From positions 1 to 33,476 of the forward strand of contig JBOHHM010000184.1 of assembly GCA_050725495.1 (NCBI GenBank): DNA of 33,476 nucleotides. The letters are read 5' to 3'. Within the stretch, counting starts at the first letter, position 1. The number at the start of each line of letters is the position of its first letter. Below, piece by piece: positions 26,393 through 33,476 of this stretch. The notes beneath the pieces were generated by a model that saw nothing but the letters and a program-made list of their open reading frames with translations, was not told the DNA's origin and searched no databases. Made by a program: the position numbers and the translations under genes. The DNA comes from JBOHHM01 sp050725495. Lineage in GTDB: Bacteria; Pseudomonadota; Gammaproteobacteria; Burkholderiales; Burkholderiaceae_C.

Positions 26393-27400
26393 ATGGACTC
26401 AACCGCAGCGCCAGACCACGACACCGCCCAGCTCATGGAGCAGATCCTCTACGAGGTCAAACGCGTGGTCGTAGGCCAAGACCGCTTTCTCGAGCGCGTG
26501 ATGGTGGCCCTGCTGGCCCAGGGCCATTTGCTGGTCGAGGGCGTGCCGGGACTGGCCAAGACGCTCACGATCAAGACCCTGGCCAGCACCGTACGCGGCC
26601 ACTTCAAGCGCATCCAGTTCACGCCCGATCTGGTGCCGGCCGACCTGGTCGGCACCCGCATCTACAACCAGAAAACCGGCGAGTTCAGCACGGCGCTGGG
26701 CCCTGTGTTCACCAATTTGCTGCTGGCCGACGAGATCAACCGCGCGCCGGCCAAGGTGCAAAGCGCGCTGCTCGAAGTCATGCAGGAGAGGCAGGTCACG
26801 ATTGCCGGCGTGTCGCACAAGGTCCCCGAGCCCTTCCTCGTGATGGCCACGCAAAACCCGATCGAGACCGAAGGCACCTACCCGCTGCCCGAAGCCCAGG
26901 TCGACCGCTTCATGATGAAGGTGCTGGTGGACTACCCGAGCGACGAGGAGGAGTTCGTGATTGTCGAGCGCGTCACAGGCCCGGCGCTCACGGTCTGCGC
27001 CGTGGCCAGCACCGAGCAGCTGGCGGCCCTGCAGGCTCAATGCCGCAGAGTCTATGTGGACCCTTCGCTGGTGCAGTACGCCGTGCGCCTGGTCTCGGCC
27101 ACCCGCTTCCCCGAGCGGCACGGGCTCAAGGACCTGGCGCGCTTCGTCACCTTTGGCGCCAGCCCGCGCGCCACCATCAACCTGACCGAGGGCGCCCGCG
27201 CACTGGCCATGCTGCGCGGGCGCAGCTATGCCCTGCCCGAGGACATGAGCGACCTGGTGCCCGATGTGCTGCGCCACCGGCTGGTGCTGTCGTACGAGGC
27301 CCTGTCCGAGGGGCTCACGCCCGACGCCCTTGTGAGCAAGATCATGGCCAAGACCCTGCCGCCGGCGCGGCCGCTCGAACATGAACAGCTCGCCGCCTAG
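26393..27400 (+). CDS. MoxR family AAA+ ATPase
   Basis: Cytoplasmic chaperone-type ATPase that usually works with DUF58 and VWA proteins in assembly or metal insertion of envelope complexes. The 335 residues show Walker A GVPGLAKT (50-57), Walker B LLLADEINRAP (DE at 113-114), sensor 1 MATQNPIE and an arginine-rich block YPLPEAQVDRFMM. The C-terminal lid contains ATRFPERHGL and GASPRATINL, which is characteristic of MoxR. The ATG at 26393 has TAAGG upstream. Its end overlaps the DUF58 gene by 20 bases if translation of the latter starts at 27381. Confidence 0.95.
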   Translation: MDSTAAPDHDTAQLMEQILYEVKRVVVGQDRFLERVMVALLAQGHLLVEGVPGLAKTLTIKTLASTVRGHFKRIQFTPDLVPADLVGTRIYNQKTGEFSTALGPVFTNLLLADEINRAPAKVQSALLEVMQERQVTIAGVSHKVPEPFLVMATQNPIETEGTYPLPEAQVDRFMMKVLVDYPSDEEEFVIVERVTGPALTVCAVASTEQLAALQAQCRRVYVDPSLVQYAVRLVSATRFPERHGLKDLARFVTFGASPRATINLTEGARALAMLRGRSYALPEDMSDLVPDVLRHRLVLSYEALSEGLTPDALVSKIMAKTLPPARPLEHEQLAA

Positions 27401-28415
27401 AGATATGAGCCCCCACGCTCCGCCGCTGCGCGGGTCGCTGCCCCCCGAGGGGGCTGGCCTTGCTTGGGGCGGCCCGGCGCATTCGTTTCGGCCCAACGCC
27501 GAGCAGCTGCTGCGCCGGCTCGAATGGACCGTGATCCGCCGGCTCGACGGCCTGCTGCAGGGCGACTACCGCACGCTGCTGCGCGGCGCGGGCCTGGACC
27601 TGGCCGACCTGCGCGAATACCAGCACCACGATGACGTGCGCCACATCGACTGGAACGTGACGGCGCGTGTGCAAACGCCCCATGTGCGCGTGTTCACCGA
27701 AGACCGCGAAATGGCGGCCTGGTTTCTGCTCGACCTGAGCCCCTCGATGGACTTCGGCTCGGGCGATCTGCGCAAACGCAGTGTCTCGGCCGAATTCGTG
27801 GCTGTGCTGGCGCGGCTGCTCACGCGCCATGGCAACCGCGTGGGCGCCCTGCTGTATGGCTCGGCATTGGACGCCGTGATCCCGACACGCGGCGGGCGGC
27901 GCCATGTGCTGCGCTTGCTGCATGCGATGCAGAATCACGCGCCGGCGCCGCAGGCGGGGACCACCCGGCTGCACGAGCTGCTGCAGGCTGCAGCCCGCCT
28001 GGTACGGCGCCGCTCCACGCTGTTTGTGGTGTCGGACTTCATCAGCGAACCGGGCTGGGACAAGCCGCTGGCCCTGCTGGCCCAGCGCCACGACGTGGTC
28101 GCGGTGCGCCTGCTCGACCCGCTGGAGCTGCAACTGCCCGATCTGGGCCTGCTGACCCTGCGCGATGCCGAAACCGGCGAACAACTGCTGGTGAACACGC
28201 ATGACAGAGGCTTTCGCAAGCGCTTTGCGCGCATTGCGGCCCAGCGCGAGGCCGACTTGCGCCAGGCGCTGGTGCGTGCCGGGGTCGACGCGCTGGAGCT
28301 GTCCACCGACGATGACCTGGTCGATGCCATCGTGCGCTTCACCGACTTGCGCAAGCGCCGCCGCCAGCTGTGCGCTGGGGCCGCCCTGCCCAGCCACCTG
28401 CGGCAAAGCGCCTGA
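27381..28415 (+). CDS. DUF58 domain protein, MoxR partner, with repeat-derived N-terminus
   Basis: A 344-residue protein of the DUF58 family, the usual neighbour of MoxR. The conserved core begins at LRRLEWTVIRRLDGLLQGDY and includes DLADLREYQHHDDVRHIDWNVTAR, then WFLLDLSPSMDFG, a VWA-like DxSxS site. No membrane segment is visible. Residues 10-33 or so (SPHAPPLRGSLPPEGAGLAW) are encoded by a GC-rich repeat (27412-27479) and are unlike the rest. Two ATGs are possible, 27381 (overlapping moxR) and 27405 (4 bases after its stop); neither has a good ribosome-binding site, so coupling to moxR is likely. It ends 19 bases before the VWA gene. Confidence 0.88.
   Translation: MNSSPPRDMSPHAPPLRGSLPPEGAGLAWGGPAHSFRPNAEQLLRRLEWTVIRRLDGLLQGDYRTLLRGAGLDLADLREYQHHDDVRHIDWNVTARVQTPHVRVFTEDREMAAWFLLDLSPSMDFGSGDLRKRSVSAEFVAVLARLLTRHGNRVGALLYGSALDAVIPTRGGRRHVLRLLHAMQNHAPAPQAGTTRLHELLQAAARLVRRRSTLFVVSDFISEPGWDKPLALLAQRHDVVAVRLLDPLELQLPDLGLLTLRDAETGEQLLVNTHDRGFRKRFARIAAQREADLRQALVRAGVDALELSTDDDLVDAIVRFTDLRKRRRQLCAGAALPSHLRQSA
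27412..27479 (+). repeat. GC-rich hairpin repeat inside the DUF58 gene start
   Basis: The unit contains a perfect hairpin GCCCCC/GGGGGC (27440-27445 and 27449-27454) and the tail CTTGGGGCGGCCCGG. I recall near-identical units scattered over Comamonadaceae genomes. Here it is read in frame as P-L-R-G-S-L-P-P-E-G-A-G-L-A-W-G-G. Confidence 0.6.
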
Positions 28416-28434
28416 GACAAAAGGACACCGGCCC

Positions 28435-29478
28435 ATGAACTTCCTCTGGCCCCACTTCCTGTGGCTGCTGCTGGCCGTGCCGCTGCTGGTCGCCATGTAT
28501 GTCTGGCTGCTGCGGCGCAAGAAGAAACTGGCGCTGCGTTATGCGAGCCTGTCCATCGTCAAAGAGGCTATGGCGAGCGGCCAGGGCCTGCGGCGCCATC
28601 TCCCGCCCGCGCTGTTTTTGCTGGCCATGGTCGCCATGCTGCTGGCCGCCTCGCGCCCCCTGGCCGTGATGAGCCTGCCCTCGCAGCAGGAAACCATCAT
28701 CCTCGCGATGGACGTGTCGGGCAGCATGCGCGCCACCGATGTGCAGCCCAGCCGCCTCGCGGCCGCGCAAACGGCCGCCAAGGCCTTCATCAACGAACTG
28801 CCGCGCACGGTGCGCGTGGGCATCATCGCCTTCGCCGGCACCGCCTCGGTGGTCCAGGCCCCGACGCAAAACCGCGAAGACCTGATCGCGGCCATCGACC
28901 GCTTCCAGCTGCAGCGCGGCACGGCCATTGGCAACGGCATCGTGCTCTCGCTGGCCACCCTGTTCCCCGAGGCCGGCATCGAGATCGCCTCGCTGGCGCC
29001 GGGGCACGAGCGAGCGCGTGGCGTCCCGATCGACCAGGCGCCGAAAGAGGACAAGAAGGAGTTCGTCCCGGTGGCGCCGGGCTCGTACAACTCGGGCGCC
29101 ATCATCTTGCTGACCGATGGCCAGCGCACCACGGGCGTCGATTCGCTGGACGCCGCCAAGATGGCGGCCGACCGCGGCGTGCGTGTCTACACCGTGGGCA
29201 TAGGGACGGTGGACGGCGAGACCATAGGCTTTGAGGGCTGGTCGATGCGCGTGCGGCTCGACGAGGAAACCCTCAAGGCCATCGCCAACCGCACCCAGGC
29301 CGAGTACTTCTACGCCGGCACCGCAGCCGACCTGAAGAAGGTCTATGGCACCCTGAGCTCGCGCCTGGCGCTGGAGAAAAAGGAAACCGAGATCTCGGGA
29401 CTGCTGGCGCTGGTGGCGGCCGCGCTGGCCCTGCTGTCGGGCGCTCTGTCGCTGCTGTGGTTCAACCGGATTCTGTGA
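28435..29478 (+). CDS. VWA domain membrane protein (BatA-like)
   Basis: A 347-residue inner-membrane protein. Two N-terminal membrane segments (about 8-26 and 57-73) precede a periplasm- or cytoplasm-facing von Willebrand A domain whose MIDAS motif is DVSGSM (93-98). The other MIDAS positions are RGTAIGNG and LLTDGQRTTG. The C-terminus has one more membrane segment (LLALVAAALALLSGALSLLW). This is the BatA layout found in MoxR-DUF58-VWA operons. A charged insert at about residues 190-215 (HERARGVPIDQAPKEDKKEF) lies inside the VWA fold. The ATG at 28435 has AAAGGA about ten bases upstream. It lacks a BatB partner. Confidence 0.9.
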   Translation: MNFLWPHFLWLLLAVPLLVAMYVWLLRRKKKLALRYASLSIVKEAMASGQGLRRHLPPALFLLAMVAMLLAASRPLAVMSLPSQQETIILAMDVSGSMRATDVQPSRLAAAQTAAKAFINELPRTVRVGIIAFAGTASVVQAPTQNREDLIAAIDRFQLQRGTAIGNGIVLSLATLFPEAGIEIASLAPGHERARGVPIDQAPKEDKKEFVPVAPGSYNSGAIILLTDGQRTTGVDSLDAAKMAADRGVRVYTVGIGTVDGETIGFEGWSMRVRLDEETLKAIANRTQAEYFYAGTAADLKKVYGTLSSRLALEKKETEISGLLALVAAALALLSGALSLLWFNRIL

Positions 29479-29514
29479 TGCGCTGCAGGTCGCGCCGGAT
29501 CAGCAAGGATGATC

Positions 29515-30273
29515 ATGCCGCACATTCCTCGCACCATCGGACAGCTGCTTGCGAGGTATTTGTCCACGCCGCGCCTCAGTGCCCAGACCGGCATGCCCGC
29601 GCAGCGCGACAAGTTGCTGCGTTGCCTGAGGCCCGGCGATGTCCTGCTGGTGGAAGGCAGCAGCCGGATTGCGACGGTGATCAAATACCTGACCCAGTCC
29701 ACCTGGTCACACGCGGCTTTTTTTGTCGGCCCGCAGCTCGGCGGAGTGGATAAGCGGGGAGAGCCGTATCTCTTTGTCGAGGCAGACATGGTGCAGGGCG
29801 TGTGCAAGCGCCCCTTGTCCCATTACCAGTCGTTCCACACCCGCATCTGCCGGGCCTGCCATCTCAGCGACGCCGACCGGGACCGGCTCTTGCACGCGGT
29901 CATGAGCAAGCTCGGCGAGCAGTACGATCTGAAAAACGTCTTCGATCTGGCACGCTACCTGTTTCCGGCGCCACCAGTGCCAGGACGGTGGCGCCGGAAA
30001 ATGATCGCGCTGGGCAGCGGCGATCCGACCCGGGCGATCTGCTCGTCGCTCATTGCCGAGGTGTTCCAGAGCGTGGGCTACCCCATCCTGCCCATGATTA
30101 CCATCGACCGCAGAGAGGATCCGAAGCGGCACAAAGCGGTCACCGAGGAGGTCTACCACATCCGCGATCGCAGCCTCTACGCACCGCGGGACTTCGACGT
30201 CTCGCCCTATTTCGAGATCGTCAAGCCAACGCTGGTGGCCGGGTTCGACTATCGCCACATTCACTGGGAGTAG
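29515..30273 (+). CDS. YiiX/YebB-like permuted papain-fold enzyme
   Basis: A 252-residue protein of the permuted NlpC/P60 papain-like class, predicted to be an amidase, peptidase or acyl-transferring enzyme. GDVLLVEGSSRIATVIKYLTQSTWSHAAFFVG contains the His (about residue 66) of the His-first permuted active site. The Cys is about residue 176 in ICSSLIAEVFQ. No signal peptide is visible. The ATG at 29515 is preferred over 29509 because AAGG lies at the right distance (29505-29508). It follows the VWA gene by 36 bases, so it may be cotranscribed. Substrate unknown. Confidence 0.78.
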   Translation: MPHIPRTIGQLLARYLSTPRLSAQTGMPAQRDKLLRCLRPGDVLLVEGSSRIATVIKYLTQSTWSHAAFFVGPQLGGVDKRGEPYLFVEADMVQGVCKRPLSHYQSFHTRICRACHLSDADRDRLLHAVMSKLGEQYDLKNVFDLARYLFPAPPVPGRWRRKMIALGSGDPTRAICSSLIAEVFQSVGYPILPMITIDRREDPKRHKAVTEEVYHIRDRSLYAPRDFDVSPYFEIVKPTLVAGFDYRHIHWE

Positions 30274-30318
30274 CTGCCATCCGCCTCGGCGCTCGCGACG
30301 GCCCGCCAGCTCGGGTAG

Positions 30319-31031
30319 CAAGGGCTGCCGGCCTGGGGACCGGGGCATGCAGCCCAGCGCCAGGCGCCGGTGCTCGTGGTGCCCGAGATTTTCCCGCCGG
30401 CCTTGTGCAAGAGCCTGATCGCCTACTACGACCGGCTGGGCGGCGAAGACTCGGGCTTCATGCGCGACATCAACGGCCAGACCACCACCATCGTCGACCA
30501 TAGCTTCAAGCGCCGCGGCGACCGGAGGGTGGAAGACCCAGGGTTGCAGAACGAATGCATGCTGGCCATCCGCCGCCGTCTGGCGCCCCTGGTCCACCGG
30601 GCTTTCCAGTTCAAAGCCACCTACGTGGAGCGCGCCCTGGTCTCGTGCTATGACGCACGGGAGCAGGGCCATTTCCGGCCGCACCGCGACAACACCACGC
30701 TGGCCACGAGCCATCGGCGCTTTGCCGGCTCGCTGTTTCTCAACAGCGGTGAATATGACGTGGCCAGCTGCGGTTTGCCGAATTCGGCCATGCCTTGCAC
30801 AGCGCACTCACGGGCGGTGCGGTCGTGTTTTCATGCTCGCTGCTGCACGAGGCCACAGCGGTCACGCGCGGGCGCCGCTACATGTTCCTGCCGTTTCTGT
30901 ACGACGAGGCGTCGAAGCAGGTACGCGAAGCCAACCTCCAGCACCTGTCCGACAAGGTCATCCACCTGGCCAACGGACGCGCCATGCGCGCCATGGACAA
31001 AGCGGATGGGCATCCGGCCCCACCCGCCTGA
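30319..31031 (+). pseudogene. 2OG-Fe(II) oxygenase, frameshifted and missing its N-terminal domain
   Basis: Similarity starts near VLVVPEIFPPALCKSLIAYY and includes the iron ligands in GHFRPHRDNTT (HxD) and the distal LLHEATAVTRGRRY (His and the 2OG-binding Arg). The reading frame changes near 30760: after SLFLNSGEYD the frame runs off into unrelated sequence. Adding one G would restore D-G-G-Q-L-R-F-A-E-F-G-H-A-L and continue to the stop at 31031. Relatives usually carry an AhpC/TSA-like domain in front; here an in-frame TAG at 30316 cuts off all but a remnant. It is therefore a decaying gene, or the frameshift is a sequencing error in an otherwise shortened gene. Confidence 0.75.
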
Positions 31032-31060
31032 GCGTGATCGCTATACGGCGCTGAGCGGTT

Positions 31061-31780
31061 TCAGCCGGCAGCTTGGGGCAGGGCCTGCGCGTGGCCAGGC
31101 GTTCGGGTGTGCAGCCTGCCGCGCTCCAGCCGCAGCTGGCGCGAACAGCGTGCGGCCAGCGCCTCGTCGTGCGTGACCAGCACAAAGGCCGTGCCCAGGG
31201 TTCGGGCCAGTTCCAGCATCAGCTCGAACACCCCATCGGCGGTCGTTCGATCGAGGTTGCCGGTGGGCTCGTCGGCCAGCACGCAGGCCGGCTGGGTGAC
31301 CAGGGCGCGGGCGATCGCCACGCGCTGGCGCTCGCCGCCGGAGAGTTCGGACGGACGGTGGTGCAGGCGGTCTTGCAGGCCCACGGATGCTAGCATTTTG
31401 GTAGCAGCCTGCGCACATTCGGCGGGGGCCAGGCGCCGAATCCGCAAGGGCATGGCGACGTTATCGAGGGCGCTGAACTCGGGCAGCAGGTGGTGGAACT
31501 GGTAGACAAAGCCCAAGTGCTGGTTGCGCAGCGCGCCCTGCGCGGCCGGCGACAGCGCCGACAGGTCCTGGCCCTTGATCTGCACGCGCCCGCCGCTGGG
31601 GGCATCGAGCCCGCCCAGCAAATGCAGCAGCGTGCTTTTGCCCGAGCCGGAGGCGCCGACGATGGCCAGGGTTTCGCCGGCATGGACCTTCAGGTCCACG
31701 CCCTGCAGCACGGTCACGTCGAGCCGGCCTTCGTGGAAACGTTTGGTCAGCGCCGTGGATTGGAGGACCACATCACTCAT
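31061..31780 (-). CDS. lolD: Lipoprotein-releasing ABC transporter ATPase LolD
   Basis: Cytoplasmic ATPase of the LolCDE complex that extracts outer-membrane lipoproteins from the inner membrane. The 239 residues have Walker A GASGSGKS (42-49), Q-loop YQFHHLLPEFSALDNV, signature LSGGERQRVAIARAL, Walker B CVLADEPTGNLD and the switch His in VLVTHDE. YQFHHLLPEF is the LolD-specific stretch contacting LolC/E. The ATG at 31780 overlaps the lolC/E stop by eight bases. A 17-bp inverted repeat (31389-31405) encodes AATKMLA in frame. It works with lspA of this window in lipoprotein maturation, although the genes are distant. Confidence 0.96.
   Translation of the reverse strand: MSDVVLQSTALTKRFHEGRLDVTVLQGVDLKVHAGETLAIVGASGSGKSTLLHLLGGLDAPSGGRVQIKGQDLSALSPAAQGALRNQHLGFVYQFHHLLPEFSALDNVAMPLRIRRLAPAECAQAATKMLASVGLQDRLHHRPSELSGGERQRVAIARALVTQPACVLADEPTGNLDRTTADGVFELMLELARTLGTAFVLVTHDEALAARCSRQLRLERGRLHTRTPGHAQALPQAAG
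31389..31405. repeat. 17-bp AT-cored inverted repeat, copy 7 (inside lolD)
   Basis: GCTAGCATTTTGGTAGC is followed by AGCCTGCGC, the same flank as the tatD copy (25294-25310). On the gene strand it is read A-Q-A-A-T-K-M-L-A. Confidence 0.75.
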
Positions 31781-33029
31781 AGCGCAGGGCCTCCGCCGGG
31801 TTGACGCGGCTGGCGCGCCAGCTCGGGTAGATGGTGGCGACAAAGGCCAGCACCAGCGAGATCAGCGCGATCGGCACGATGTCGCTGCTCTGTGGGTCGC
31901 TGGGCATGCGGCTGATCAGGTAGATGTCCTTGGGCAGGAAGCTGGCGTCGAGGGCCCTCTCCAGCGCCGGCACGAGCACGTCGATGTTGAACGCCACGCC
32001 CAAGCCCAGCAGCAAGCCGGCCAGGGTGCCGATCACGCCGACCATCGCGCCCTGCACGACGAAGATGCCCATGATGCTGCGCGGGCTCGAACCCAGCGTG
32101 CGCAGGATCGCGATGTCGGCGCGCTTGTCGGTGACCGTCATCACCAGCGTGCTGACCAGGTTGAAGGCCGCGACCGCGACGATCAGCGTGAGGATGATGA
32201 ACATCATGCGTTTTTCCAGCTGCACGGCGGCAAACCAGGTCTTGTTCTGGCGCGTCCAGTCGCGAATCAGCAGATCGCCGCTCAAGCTGGCGGCCAGCTG
32301 CTGCGCCACCTCGCGCGCCTGGTGCAGGTCCTTGAGCTTGAGGCGCAGGCCGCTCGGGCCTTCGAGGCGGAAGATGCGCGCCGCGTCGTCGATGTGCATC
32401 ATGACCAGGGCCGAGTCGTACTCGTAGTGGCCCGAATCGAAGGTGCCCACCACCTTCATCTGCTTGAGGCGCGGCACGACACCGGCCGGCGTGACCTGCC
32501 CGCTGGGCGCGATCAGGGTGACGGGGTCGCCCTCGCGCACCCCCAGCGAGCGCGCCAGCTCGCCGCCCAGCACCAGGCCGAATTCGCCAGGCAGCAGCCG
32601 CGACAGCGCGGTGTTTTTGAGCTCGACGGCCAGCTCCGTCACCTCGGGTTCGCGGGCCGGGTCGATCCCCCGCACGACGGTTCCCTTCATGTCCTCACCC
32701 CGTGCCAGCAGGGCCTGGGTTGCGATGAAAGGTGCAGCACCGACCACCTGCGGATTGTTCCGCGCCTCGGTCAGGGTCTGGTTCACATCCAGCAGCGCCA
32801 CCCCGCCCGGCGCGAAGATTTCGATATGCGACACCACGCCCAGCATGCGGTCGCGCACCTCCTTCTGGAAGCCGTTCATCACGCTCAGCACGATGATCAG
32901 CGCCGCCACGCCCAGCGCAATGCCCAGCATGGACACGCCCGAGATGAAGGAAATAAACCCGTTGCGCCGTGTGGCGCGGCCCGCGCGCGTGTAGCGCCAG
33001 CCAAGGATCAGTTCGTAGGGAAGGTGCAT
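31773..33029 (-). CDS. Lipoprotein-releasing ABC transporter membrane subunit LolC/LolE
   Basis: Inner-membrane subunit of the Lol transporter, 418 residues. The N-terminus MHLPYELILGWRYTRAG leads into the first membrane segment (FISFISGVSMLGIALGVAALIIVLSVMNGF). A periplasmic MacB-type domain of about 220 residues follows, and three C-terminal membrane segments belong to the FtsX domain (MFIILTLIVAVAAFNLVSTL, then IFVVQGAMVGVIGTLAGLLL). The end NPAEALRYE is the conserved FtsX/LolCE tail. A single LolC/E-type gene suggests a homodimeric arrangement. Its stop overlaps lolD by eight bases. The ATG at 33029 has no strong ribosome-binding site. Confidence 0.93.
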   Translation of the reverse strand: MHLPYELILGWRYTRAGRATRRNGFISFISGVSMLGIALGVAALIIVLSVMNGFQKEVRDRMLGVVSHIEIFAPGGVALLDVNQTLTEARNNPQVVGAAPFIATQALLARGEDMKGTVVRGIDPAREPEVTELAVELKNTALSRLLPGEFGLVLGGELARSLGVREGDPVTLIAPSGQVTPAGVVPRLKQMKVVGTFDSGHYEYDSALVMMHIDDAARIFRLEGPSGLRLKLKDLHQAREVAQQLAASLSGDLLIRDWTRQNKTWFAAVQLEKRMMFIILTLIVAVAAFNLVSTLVMTVTDKRADIAILRTLGSSPRSIMGIFVVQGAMVGVIGTLAGLLLGLGVAFNIDVLVPALERALDASFLPKDIYLISRMPSDPQSSDIVPIALISLVLAFVATIYPSWRASRVNPAEALRYE

Positions 33030-33039
33030 GGTGTCGAGG

Positions 33040-33113
33040 TTGAGTGTTCAGTGTTGAGCGTTGGGCGTGGAAGACCCTGTGTTCCGGCCTTCACGCTGAA
33101 CACTCAACGCTGA
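33040..33113. repeat. Inverted repeat between the lolC/E start and the right-edge gene
   Basis: TTGAGTGTTCAG (33040-33051) is matched exactly by its complement CTGAACACTCAA (33096-33107), and the pairing extends to 16 bases with one mismatch. Each arm is itself built from short TTGAGYGTT-like units. It lies in the shared upstream region of two divergent genes, so it will be in the lolC/E leader if transcription starts beyond it. Confidence 0.75.
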
Positions 33114-33155
33114 CCGCTGAATCCCTGGATTGTGGCATCCCGGACAATAGGACCC

Positions 33156-33476
33156 ATGCACCTGTTGATTCCCTACGCCTCGTGCAGTTCCGAGGCCTGC
33201 CGCCAGACCCTGGCGAGCCTGGCGCTGCCCAACCTGCTGCGGCTGCTCCAGCGCCTGAGCCTCAAGGCCACCGATGCGGGCGACGACTACACGCTGTCGC
33301 CGCCGCACGAGCGGGCCCTGGCCAGGGCCTGCGGGCTGCCGGTGCAAGACGGCAAGATTGCCTGGGCCGCCTGGCAGGCCGCCTCGACGCTCGCCAACCC
33401 CGGCGACCAAGCCTGGGCCCTGATCACGCCCTGCCACTGGCAGGTCGGCGCCGACCATGTCACCCTGGGCGACCCG
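33156..33476 (+). CDS. Conserved protein of unknown function, 5' part only
   Basis: An open frame of 107 codons runs from the ATG at 33156 to the window edge without a stop: MHLLIPYASCSSEACRQTL, then LPNLLRLLQRLSL, TLSPPHERALARACGL and ITPCHWQVGADHVTLGDP. The last stretch resembles proteins in related bacteria that carry a phosphoglycerate-mutase name, but I see no catalytic motif that would support that. No signal peptide or membrane segment is seen. TAGGA lies just before the start. The gene is divergent from lolC/E across 126 bases. Confidence 0.7.
   Translation, partial: MHLLIPYASCSSEACRQTLASLALPNLLRLLQRLSLKATDAGDDYTLSPPHERALARACGLPVQDGKIAWAAWQAASTLANPGDQAWALITPCHWQVGADHVTLGDP

Overview
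The window looks like a chromosomal segment of a high-GC betaproteobacterium, most likely of the family Comamonadaceae (Polaromonas, Rhodoferax, Variovorax or Acidovorax-like). This rests on the ribF-ileS-lspA order, a TctA/TctB citrate-type transporter pair, the recognisable protein families, and short dispersed repeats that I associate from memory with that family. No plasmid, phage, transposase, CRISPR, rRNA or tRNA signal was seen. Genes are tightly packed and no stretch over about 300 bases lacks a gene. The longest gap (12664-12902) holds two divergent promoters.

Layout. (1) 88-4492: ribF, ileS and lspA (flavin cofactor synthesis, isoleucyl-tRNA synthetase, lipoprotein signal peptidase), followed by a Na/Pi cotransporter with a PhoU tail. 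(2) 6201-7972, minus: a translationally coupled quinone oxidoreductase and Nudix hydrolase. (3) 8075-10585, plus: an EamA exporter and an MFS exporter. (4) 10612-13325: acetyl-CoA synthetase, divergent from a double-ACT regulatory protein. (5) 13370-15371, minus: a CapA-like metallophosphatase and an atypical SDR lacking the usual Tyr/Lys. (6) 15432-16645, plus: a secreted SH3 protein overlapping a secreted M48-like protein that has lost its catalytic core. (7) 16778-19108, minus: a second EamA exporter and a DUF3422 membrane protein. (8) 19205-21216, minus: tctB-tctA with a clear terminator. (9) 21329-25391, minus: tatD, an inosine/uracil-type DNA glycosylase, a spermidine-synthase-like protein and a stand-alone GspE-type ATPase, the last three overlapping end to start. 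(10) 25489-29478, plus: a membrane-anchored trypsin-like protease, MoxR ATPase, DUF58 protein and VWA membrane protein, a probable envelope-stress or chaperone module. It is followed by a YiiX-like amidase and a decayed 2OG-Fe(II) oxygenase. (11) 31061-33029, minus: lolC/E and lolD, the lipoprotein release ABC transporter. (12) The 5' part of an unidentified conserved gene at the right edge.

Most genes are ordinary housekeeping or envelope genes. The main unexplained signal is a family of 17-bp AT-cored inverted repeats (GCTAY-N7-RTAGC). Eight copies are scattered over the 33 kb, one just before ribF and seven inside genes, nearly all in the same reading phase. Other points of interest are a repeat-derived N-terminus of the DUF58 protein, a double-hairpin repeat between ribF and ileS, the core-deleted M48 gene, the SDR without its catalytic pair, and a one-base frameshift in the 2OG oxygenase. 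I found no convincing new multi-gene system.
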